A DNA stretch of 20,367 bases from Conidiobolus incongruus B7586 (lineage: Eukaryota > Entomophthoromycota > Entomophthoromycetes > Entomophthorales > Conidiobolaceae). The notes under the pieces were generated by a model. It did not search any database and was not told the origin of the DNA. It saw nothing but the letters and a program-made list of their open reading frames with translations. Of the stretch, positions 1 through 9,753 are shown in pieces (position 1 is the stretch's first letter; each line of letters opens with the position of its first letter). Location of the stretch: assembly GCA_000697335.1 (NCBI GenBank), contig JNEM01009090.1, forward strand, positions 1-20,367, read 5' to 3'. The position numbers and the translations under genes were made by a program.

Positions 1-24
1 GAGTATTCAATTCGCATTCTTGCT

Positions 25-32
25 TATAAAAG
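25..32 (+). promoter_or_regulatory. TATA box of the repeat-protein gene
   Basis: The sequence TATAAAAG lies 81 bases before the ATG at 113. It is a canonical TATA element in a region otherwise lacking strong signals, at a spacing that leaves a short 5' leader of perhaps 50 bases. A clear TATA box fits a strongly expressed, regulated gene, which suits a structural or secreted product. The call rests on motif and position only. Confidence 0.6.
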
Positions 33-112
33 ACAGTTGAATCAATACAAACCACACTATTATCCAACTCATTCTTGCATTCTTATTTAATAACTAATAC
101 ATCCTATTTAAT

Positions 113-1021
113 ATGAAGGCTCATACTCTTTTGACTCTTTTCGCTTTATCTGCTATTCAAGGTCGTCCTTTAGTTACTACTGATAAACTTCCTTTGGATG
201 CTGTTACTAGTGTTCTCAGTTTATCACCATCCCAAAATGATGAAGTTGCTGAAATCCCTGAAATCATTGAAGAACCTATTGTTGTAGAAGAACCTGTCAC
301 TATTTTGCCTGTTCCTGAACCTGTCTACCCAATAACTGAATATAACGACTATGATAAGGGTTATGGAAGTGACTCAGAATATGGAAAGGATTATGGCCAT
401 GGTGGCTATGATCATGGTAAAGATTATGGCAATGATCATGGCTACGGAAAAGACTATGACAATGGTTATGACCACGATCACGGTTATGGTAAGGATTATG
501 ATAATGGCTACAATCATGACAATGGTTACAATGTCAAGTCTTATGACTCTGGATACGGCCACGATCATGGCAAAGACTATGGAAATGACCACGGTTATGG
601 TAAAGATTACGACCACGACCACGGATACCCTACGAAGTCTTATGGTTCTGGATATGATCATGACCACGGCAAAGATTATGACAATGGATATGATCATGGT
701 AAAGACTACGGCAATGGCTATGATCACGGAAAAGATTATGACCACGATCATGGCTATGACAAAGACTATGACAATGGCTACGATCATGGTAAAGAATATG
801 ATAATGGAGGTCATGGCTATGACAAAGGCTACGATCACGATAATGGCTATCCTACTAAATCCTATGACTCAGGCTATGGAGATGACCATGGTAAAGGCTA
901 TGACAATGATTACGACCATGGTAAGGACTATAACAATGGCTATGATCGAGGATATGACAAAGATTATGACCATGACCACAGAAAAGATTACAATAATGGA
1001 TACCCCATCAAATCTTATTAA
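113..1021 (+). CDS. secreted Gly/Tyr/Asp/His-rich tandem-repeat protein, unknown family
   Basis: I do not recognise a family. The 302-residue single-exon product starts with a signal peptide (residues 1 to about 17, hydrophobic core LLTLFALSAI, likely cut near the Gly-Arg at 17-18). Residues 18-45 are ordinary. Residues 44-75 form an acidic Glu/Pro/Val linker. From about 79 to the end the protein is built almost only of Gly, Tyr, Asp, His, Lys and Asn in short units such as YDHGKDYDNG. The spacer Y-(P/N)-x-K-S-Y recurs at 139, 172, 246 and 297, and the last one ends the protein. There are no cysteines, no membrane segment after the signal peptide and no obvious GPI signal. It is probably unfolded, secreted to the wall or outside. 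The dense Tyr could be cross-linked, and the His/Asp pairs could bind metal; both are inference. A TATA box precedes it and an AATAAA follows. The start is the first ATG and is supported by the signal peptide. Confidence 0.85.
   Translation: MKAHTLLTLFALSAIQGRPLVTTDKLPLDAVTSVLSLSPSQNDEVAEIPEIIEEPIVVEEPVTILPVPEPVYPITEYNDYDKGYGSDSEYGKDYGHGGYDHGKDYGNDHGYGKDYDNGYDHDHGYGKDYDNGYNHDNGYNVKSYDSGYGHDHGKDYGNDHGYGKDYDHDHGYPTKSYGSGYDHDHGKDYDNGYDHGKDYGNGYDHGKDYDHDHGYDKDYDNGYDHGKEYDNGGHGYDKGYDHDNGYPTKSYDSGYGDDHGKGYDNDYDHGKDYNNGYDRGYDKDYDHDHRKDYNNGYPIKSY
350..1018 (+). repeat. in-frame degenerate tandem repeat coding GYDHGKDYDNG-like units
   Basis: The DNA repeats short blocks with a Tyr codon followed by GAT/GAC, CAT/CAC or GGx and AAR GAY TAY, in units of roughly 8 to 14 codons. 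Third positions vary a good deal (TAT/TAC, GAT/GAC, GGC/GGT/GGA), so the protein repeat is better kept than the DNA repeat. That pattern argues for selection on the peptide rather than a fresh microsatellite expansion. The repeat also keeps other frames open on both strands; these are artefacts. Confidence 0.85.
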
Positions 1022-2607
<1,586 letters not shown>

Positions 2608-2629
2608 TTAATTTCAATATATATTTTAT

Positions 2630-2635
2630 AATAAA
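2630..2635 (+). terminator. AATAAA polyadenylation signal after FAP7
   Basis: An AATAAA sits 23 bases after the FAP7 stop codon, in the short gap before PWP1. Position supports a role in 3' end formation, but the local AT content makes chance matches common. Confidence 0.4.
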
Positions 2636-2841
2636 TAGATATCAAAACTGTTAAAAATATTTGTTAGATATTATTTAAATATTTGCATAATTATATATTG
2701 AGTAAATTACTCAATCCCATAATTATATATCATTTTATTTTATCTCTCAATTGCTATAAAACTCTAATTTTGCAAAAAAATTTCAAAGATTAACTCAATT
2801 AATCAATAATTAGATTATCATTAAATTAAATATACCAACAA

Positions 2842-4602
2842 ATGATATCATCTTTAGTTTGGGTAGAACCTGGTAAACTCGAAGAAAATCCTACTCCCTT
2901 CAAATTTACTCAGGAAGAATATGAAAAAATTCAACAAATGACTCAAATGGAGGTTGAAGAAGCTAAGAGAGAATTAAAAGAACAGTAAATTTAATATTAT
3001 TAATTTATAAAATACATTAATAATTCATTTTATATTTAGTATCAATGGAGCTAAATTGGATAAAAACGGTTTACCTATTATTGATTTTGATGAAGATCCG
3101 GAATTAAAGGAATATAACTTTAAAGATTATGATAATGACAATCACGACTCTGGAGATGGCCAAGGTATTAATGATTTATATTAATTTTAAAAATATTCGG
3201 TTGTATTAAATATCATAATTAATAGTTGGCATTTTTGGTAAACTTCCCATTGAAGAGGATGATGAGTTAATGAGTGAAGATAATGAAGAAGATGTAATAT
3301 TAATCAATTCGTAGCATACTCCATTTATATTCATTCAATTTAAATAGGCTAAATCAGAAGCTGAAGAATTACGTATTTTACCCACTGATCATGTCTTATT
3401 GGCTACTAAGACCGAAGACGAAATCAGTCACTTGGGTGTTTATATCTACGAACATGAAGAAGACAATTTGTACATGCATCATGATATTATGTTGCCCGCT
3501 TTCCCTCTTTGCACCACCTTTTTAGATTTCCAAATGGGCGAAAAGGCCAAGGAAAACAACATTGGTAATTATATAAGTATACTTGATTAATACAATAGAA
3601 CTCATATGATTTGATAGGCAGTATGGTTGCTATTGGTACCATGGATCCCCAAATTGAAATCTGGGATCTTAACATCTATAACCCCATTTATCCAACTGCT
3701 GTATTGGGTAAAAAGACCAAGAAGAAGTCCAGGCCCAACAACGAATACCATGTTGATGCCGTCATGTCTCTTTCCTGGAATCATCACTATCGGTAATCCA
3801 TTTTCACTTATACCTTTGGATTAATCTAACATTTTTCTTCAGTCATTACTTAGCCAGTTCTTCAGCTGATACCACTGTCAAAGTCTGGGATTTGAATACA
3901 TCATCATGCGTTCAGTCATATAACCATCACAAAGACAAGGTTCAATCCGTCCAATTCCACCCTACCGAGTCCAACATCCTCTTGACTGGTGGTTATGACA
4001 AGAAGGTTGCTGTCTTTGACGGCCGTGCTCCTGAAAACTTGGCCATTTGGAATTTGAGCGGTGATGTCGAATGCCTCAAGTGGGATCCCACAACAAGTCA
4101 CCAATTCTTTGTCAGCACAGAACATGGTATTGTCCAATGTTTCGATATCCGTAATACCCAATCTCAACAACCTATATTCACCCTCCATGCCCACGATGAA
4201 GCTGTTACTTCTTTCGACATTCACCCTACTATTGCCAATTGCATGGTTACCTGTTCCACTGACAAATTGATCAAGATTTGGGACTACAAGAACAACCAAC
4301 CTTCGATGGTGCTCAGTAGAAACTTTGACTTAGGCCAAATGTTCTCTGTCAGCTTCAACAGGCACCAGCCCACCACACTTGTGATGGGTGGAAGCAAGGG
4401 TGAGCCCACCATCTGGGAATTCGGCACAAACCAAGGTGTTCGTAGATGCTTCAAGGATCGCATCCACGAGTTCAACACCGAGGTCCAAGAAAAGAAGGTT
4501 GTCAGTTTGGATGACGATAATGAAGATTCTGAGAACGACGACGGACCCGCTTTCGAAGGCCAAGAAGAAGAAGATGATGATGATAGGATGGATACTTCTT
4601 AA
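2842..4602 (+). CDS. PWP1: Pwp1, WD40-repeat ribosome biogenesis protein
   Basis: Six exons (2842-2984, 3040-3164, 3226-3293, 3348-3564, 3618-3792, 3843-4602) give 495 residues; human PWP1 is about 500 and yeast about 576. The start MISSLVWV resembles yeast Pwp1 (MISATNWV). Other family-specific stretches are an acidic region with LKEYNF, then VLLATKTEDEISHLGVYIYE, HHDIMLPAFPLC, IGTMDPQIEIWDL (about 190-202) and SADTTVKVWDL (about 250-260). Further WD repeats with GG-YD-KKVAVFD, STDKLIKIWD and GGSKGEPTIWEF follow. The C-terminal 33 residues are strongly acidic (DDDNEDSENDD, EEEDDDD). Pwp1 acts in the nucleolus in 60S subunit synthesis and in rDNA chromatin. The five introns (50-61 bases) all lie in the first 1 kb; the last 760 bases are one exon. 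An apparent in-frame stop after residue 47 is removed by splicing at the GT that overlaps it. Confidence is high. Confidence 0.95.
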
Positions 4603-5219
4603 GCTTTAATAATTAATCATAGACCTTAACTTCACTAGACATTTATAAAGTATTAAATTTATTAGCATCAATTGTACATTGTTTATTTACTTTTAAATCA
4701 TTTCGAACACATTTTTAAATTGATTTATTTGATTTTTTTTATTATGTAACTAAGATTATGAATTATAAAAATTAAATTTCACTTCAATATATATGTATAT
4801 ATATTTTAATGATACTTTTTCAATTATTTTGTCTATTATTACATAGTATATTTAATCTAACAAATTATCAACTATCATTTTACATTTAATGCTAACTACA
4901 AAATAATAGTATCAGTATATTGAGTAATAAATGATATACAAAAGTGAGATGAATTTCACTGATGAGAAAATAAATAGAACCTTGAAAAAAATTGCTTTGA
5001 ATAAAAAATATAATGATTTTTAGTACTAACCTGAATAAATGGCTTGATTTGAATTAATTTCATTATCCTATATACGTAACAAAACTATAAAACCAATCGA
5101 ATCATCAATTATTTGGAATCGGTTGAAGTAAATTGAATAATGAATTAATAAAAATTTTTAATAATATAACTAAAATATTCTGTTTGAAAATTTGATACTT
5201 GAAAGGTAAGAATGAGAAA
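4603..5219. other. AT-rich convergent intergenic region
   Basis: These 617 bases separate the 3' ends of PWP1 (+) and the Hook gene (-). They should hold both terminators, but no clear bidirectional signal is visible. A short alternating AT stretch with a central TGTA lies near 4785-4805. I see no gene or RNA here. Confidence 0.6.
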
Positions 5220-7970
5220 TTAACGACGCTTCAATTGAGCTGAGAGCATATTCCTTTGCTGAGCTATCCAAGAGGTAGGACCTGTGCGATTGGAAACAAC
5301 ATTGGCGCCAATGGGATCTCTCTGGATCTTGAGTGCCATTTCGTACCATGATGACATAATGATGCGAGACTCCATTTGCTGCTGCGTTCTGAGCTCCTTC
5401 ATTTGAGACTAGTTGGTTTAAAATGAGTGAATATGAAAATGAAATTAGATATATATTTACCTGATATTTCTCCAATTGCTCTTCTTTCTCTCTCAATTGA
5501 CTCTGAAGAATGAGTACAAGCTCGCTAGTCTGTTCTTGAGATTCGGCTGCACCTTCAGTAACCTTGATATGGTCTGCCTGTTTCTGAAGGTGATGCTTGG
5601 CCTTTTGAACCTTACTCTGAAGTAATTTAATCTTATTATTAAGCTCAGCGATTGTTTCTTGATTCTTGACATTTCTTTGAGATTCGGATAATAATTGATT
5701 CTTAAGGGCAGCAATTTCTTGATCAGAGGCGCCGACATTAGAATCTTTGCTCTCCAAGGTGCTGAGAGTGGATTTAAGTTCGCTAGCATGATAATCAATA
5801 TATAGTTATTGAAAATATATAATAAAAATACCTCATCATTCTTTCCTTTTCGAGCAGCATATCCTTATTTTGAATATTTTCACTCTGCAAGCGGTCTTTG
5901 TCCATTAACAGCTGATTAATTTGTTGAATTTGTTGGGTGTGTTTCTCATTAAGTTCGTGAATTTGCTTAATGAGCTCTTCGTTGTCAGACTGAGCCTTTT
6001 CGTTAATTTCTTTGACTTGGTTGCTAGTGCCATCAGCGGTATTGAATGAATCTTGGCCAATGGAATCTGGATTGGATTTGAGGGCAAGTAATTCTTTTTT
6101 GGATTGCTGTAGTTGGAATTCGGTATCTACTAACTTGAGCTTTAGTTCTGATAGTTCCTGTTCATTCTGGTTCAGTCTGATGCGAAGCCCTAAAGAAAGG
6201 TCATATCCGCCCTTGGGATCTCCTTGCGCTTGACGTATTCTTTCCAATTCTGATTCTAGCATGAGGTTATTTTGATGAGCTTTGAGATACTTGGCTTCGA
6301 TTTCATCTTTGGACTTGGTCATCTCATCTAACCAATTCTTCATTACTGCCAATTGATGATTTGCATTGGAATCTCTTGTACCCTCTCTGAGGGAACTGAG
6401 CTCCATTTCGAGTCTGACGATTTTAGCCTTTAATTCGATAACTTGGGCTTCGTCGAAGGTATGGCCTGAGGAATCGCCAGTCATTTCTGAGGGACTGGAA
6501 ACGCTTCCTAATTCCAGATCGCGAAGTTTTTCTTCGAGGTTGGTCATTTGAGATTGGATCTGGGTGCATTCAAGCTCAAGAGCGCGATTGCGATCATTCA
6601 AACTCTTTTTTTCAAATTCAGCCTTGGCCAATTGAGTTTCTAAAACTGCATTTTTACTCTCTAATTCGGATACCTTCTCCCGATATGACTCCATTAAAGA
6701 TTTGAAAGAGTTAACACGGCGATAGTCGTCTTCCAATTGACTGTTCTTCTGAGTCAATTCATACACTTGTTCTTCCAATACTTTGTTATGGCGCTTTAAT
6801 TCACCAATCTCCTCCAACTTACGCTTGTATTTATCCAATGTGTTTTCTGCTTTTGCTATCTTTTCAGATAATACCTTGTTCTCCCTTTGTAGATCGTGCA
6901 ATTGAGGGACCCCTTCTACAGTTTCGCGCATTTGATCAACTTGATAGGAAAGCTCCTGACATGTAAGTTGTTGTGCATGAAGCTGACTCTCCAATTCATG
7001 TCTCTGGGTTTCTGAATGCTCCAGTTCTAATCTAATTTGGTCGATTTCATTTCTCAAAGCAGCTTCTACTTTGCCAGCTTGAGCTCCTTGACCACCGCTA
7101 GATAGATCTAAGCCACGTAATCTGGATGATAACTCATTTTTTTCGGCCCTCAATTCTTCAATAGCTTCTTGACTTTGATTATAGGCTGCCATTAAATCTT
7201 CATGAGCTTTTTGCAGGTTATTTAATTTATCTTGAAGTTCATTCTGATGAGCATTGATACCCGGTCTGGAAGAGAATTTATTATTCTCAATAGGTGATTT
7301 AGGTCTAAATTAAATAGAATAAAATGATGAGTAAAAAGAAAGTAATATATGATAAGCAGGTTACATATAATCTTCTTCTCTTTGATTTTGCTCCAATTGA
7401 TTATTATTTTCAGTCATCAACTCCATCATAACTGTTTGAGATTTCAAAGTTAGTTTACTTGCAAAGCTGTTGATAATAGGATCGTGAGTCCAAATATATA
7501 AGAATAACACCAATTTTGTGAAAGCTGTTAATTCTTTCAAGTCCCCCTCTTTTGCTATCAAGTTCATATTTAAATTAGAGTTATAAACAGCCGTTTTGCC
7601 CAAGTGAGCATCATAATATTTTACTACCAAATTATTTAAATTTAATAGGTTGGAATATCGAGCAGGCCAGTCAGAGGGGTTTTTATCCAAGCGATTCATT
7701 CGAAACCATACGGGATCTCTATAATTCAATAAATAAAAACAGGATGAATATAAAATATACAATATTAATAAATAAATAAAAATACAAGTTATTGGCAATT
7801 TGAAATAAAATGACACCATCTTGCAGCTCTTCTATTCTTCTACATTTTTTATTTAAAAAATCGAATAAATTTATCTAATATAAAACAAAATTAATAAATA
7901 ATCATTTAAATGATAAATTAATATATACAAATTCAATGAAGGCTTCTCTAATATCTTCTTCCAAAGCCAT
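5220..7970 (-). CDS. HOOK: Hook family dynein adaptor (HookA/Hok1-like)
   Basis: On the minus strand, exons 7970-7929, 7874-7786, 7718-7365, 7304-5832, 5782-5461 and 5408-5220 give 822 residues; animal Hooks are about 720. Residues 1 to about 155 form the N-terminal Hook (CH-like) domain. It has EELQDGVILFQIANNLDPVWF, aligned to LTNGVAMAQVLHQIDAAWF of human HOOK1, then a W-P-A-R-Y helix, the NLNMNLIAKEGD segment and a hydrophobic helix with LVLFLYIWT. About 170-760 is almost unbroken coiled coil rich in Glu, Leu, Gln and Lys, most of it in one 1,473-base exon. The C-terminal 50 residues (Q-M-E-S-R-I-I-M-S-S-W-Y and W-I-A-Q-Q-R) match the Hook tail (EKYIVSAWYNM, FLARQRQ) that binds the FTS/FHIP cargo complex. 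The family couples early endosomes to dynein-dynactin for transport in hyphae. The start MALEEDIREAFIEF is a 14-codon first exon, chosen because it supplies the first helix in frame. Introns are 49-67 bases. Splice sites are confirmed by frame and family alignment. Confidence 0.9.
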
Positions 7971-8942
7971 AATAATAATTAATTTAATAAATAAATAATC
8001 TTTAAAAATTAATATAAAGATATCAGTTTAATTATTATAAATGAAAATATAAGAATATAAAATCTGAGAGTGAATAATTAAGAAATAAACTTTAATATAA
8101 TTGATTCAGTTTGATTTTAATGTTGTTTTAATCATGAATTACAAGTATAAATTCTGAATTATTATAATTAATTTAGCCTAATTTTTATTTAATATTTGTT
8201 ATATAATTGTAAGTAACTTTAGTTGAATGTTATTAAAAGATTAATGTTATTATGTTATTATGTCATTAATTCTGAAATTAAAAATATTTGAAATAAGTAT
8301 ATTTTAAATAAATAACTTTAATAATATATCTTTATTTTTCATAATTTTTGTTTAAAAGCTTTTTTATAATTGATGAACTATGCGAATTAGTTGAAACACT
8401 TTGAATTTAACTTGAAGAATGATAATTGACTATAATTTCAAACATATCATATCATATAATCCTTTTATATTAAACTGTGAAATATATTATAATATTATAT
8501 ATAAAAATGCTGTATAATTTATAAATATTAAATAATTTAGCTATTAAACTTTTAATATATACCATTTGGCGTTAAATTAAGCCCATTGTATATCTAGATA
8601 AATAATTTAATTTATAGTGAATTGCAAGAAATTGATAGGTTCAAATGCATAAAGATAATTTAAATAATTCTTGTGTAAAAATTTTGATATTTATAAAATA
8701 TTGATAAATGCAAATTTTAAAATATGTTCATTCTAGAAAATATAGATTACACTACCAATTTATTCGATATATATATGGCTATTGATCATTGAAATCAAAA
8801 TGCTGATAATTCTATTAAAATTTTGAGCATATGACTATCTTAGATATACCATAACATGAGACACATAGTAATAATATATGATATTAATTCAGATTTATTC
8901 AAAGATTTTTATGACAAGAGATTTCGGTGAAAATTAAATATT

Positions 8943-8960
8943 TGTTTAAATAAATAAACA
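8943..8960. repeat. palindromic TGTTTA/TAAACA pair
   Basis: TGTTTA and its exact reverse complement TAAACA are six bases apart. TAAACA is the core of forkhead-type binding sites, so a paired site is possible; a second TAAAC half-site follows near 8967-8971. In DNA of this composition the arrangement can arise by chance, so the regulatory reading is weak. Confidence 0.25.
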
Positions 8961-8982
8961 TTTAAATAAACCATTGACTTAT

Positions 8983-9020
8983 TCATAAATATTAAATATT
9001 GTGTAAATCAATATTTATGA
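8983..9020. repeat. 11-base inverted repeat with 16-base loop
   Basis: TCATAAATATT at 8983-8993 is repeated as its exact reverse complement at 9010-9020. It could form a hairpin in RNA or a cruciform in DNA. It lies midway in the Hook-MAPKKK intergenic region, about 740 bases before the MAPKKK start. There is no T-run in terminator position and no reading frame in it, so a role is unknown. Confidence 0.35.
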
Positions 9021-9533
9021 TGATATCTAAATTGTTGAATATATTATTAATAAATTTTTATTTTTATTAGCTGAAAAATTTTTTAAATGACAATATTTTA
9101 TCAATATCAAATCTTATATTTAAATTAAAAATAAATATAAATGTAAATACTTGCCAATCTTAACTTGAAAAATTCTTGCTTGATAACATTGCTTAAAAAT
9201 ACACCGAAGAAAATAATTAATTTATTTACTATGAGATATTTTTATAAATAAAATTTGATTTAACTATTTAAATATTTTTGCATATGAGGAGTCACTGAAT
9301 CGTCTATTAACAAACTCAACATATTTGAATTTGTTTAAATTTTTGATATTGATTTAGTGAATAGAGCAGAATTGTAATATAGAGTTAGAAAAACAATTAT
9401 CTTATATTATTTATGATTCCTTAATTAATATAATAATTTGCCTTAATTTAATATATAATAGATCTGAAATATTTAGATTTTTCAATATTATTCAAAAATG
9501 TATGCAAAGAATTGAGAATCACCCATAAATGTT

Positions 9534-9557
9534 CTCCCACCCCACCTAAAACCCCAT
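9534..9557. promoter_or_regulatory. C-rich island upstream of the MAPKKK gene
   Basis: The cluster CTCCCACCCCACC, followed closely by ACCCCA, stands out in otherwise C-poor DNA about 200 bases before the MAPKKK start codon. Such C-runs resemble sites for fungal C2H2 zinc-finger regulators (Mig1-like CCCCRC, stress-type CCCCT). The position fits an upstream activating or repressing site for this gene. Assignment to a factor is inference. Confidence 0.35.
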
Positions 9558-9753
9558 TCTTATTGCCTTTTTTAATTTGTTACAATAATGAATGACTGAC
9601 TATAAATTAAATCATTTAAATTCTTATTAAGTAACAAGTTTTATTCAAAATTCACTTCCTAACCCAGGAAGACTTCTTATTAGCAATTATAATTAATCTT
9701 CATAAAATAAAATTGTAAATAATAATTTAGCATACACGCTTCTATCAAATAAT

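Larger units (their letters stand above)
7971..9753. other. long divergent AT-rich intergenic region
   Basis: These 1,783 bases lie between the starts of the Hook gene (-) and the MAPKKK gene (+), so they should hold both promoters. The stretch is extremely AT-rich and has no coding frame of note and no RNA gene that I can see. It contains an inverted repeat (8983-9020), a palindromic TGTTTA pair (8943-8960) and one C-rich island (9534-9557), listed separately. CA and CT dinucleotides are about equally common here, unlike in the retrotransposon fossil further right. Confidence 0.6.

Noticed and set aside
374-838. Open frame of Ile/Val-rich protein on the minus strand across the repeat gene
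   Set aside because: Antisense shadow of the repeat: ATC, GTC and ATA codons arise from reversed GAT, GAC and TAT. The seeming membrane protein is an artefact.
3487-3796. Overlapping open frames on both strands within PWP1
   Set aside because: They overlap exons 4 and 5 of a well-supported gene, run through its introns and show no family resemblance.
3916-4563. Several 64-127 residue open frames, mostly antisense, in the last PWP1 exon
   Set aside because: They are shadows of the WD40 coding sequence, with no start context or motif of their own.
5905-6551. Open frames on both strands inside the Hook coiled-coil exon
   Set aside because: Coiled-coil codon usage leaves other frames open by chance; the in-phase frame is clearly that of the Hook protein.
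8081-9500. Possible small genes or tRNA in the long divergent gap
   Set aside because: I scanned both strands by eye and found no cloverleaf arms, no B-box-like GGTTCGANTCC and no reading frame above background.
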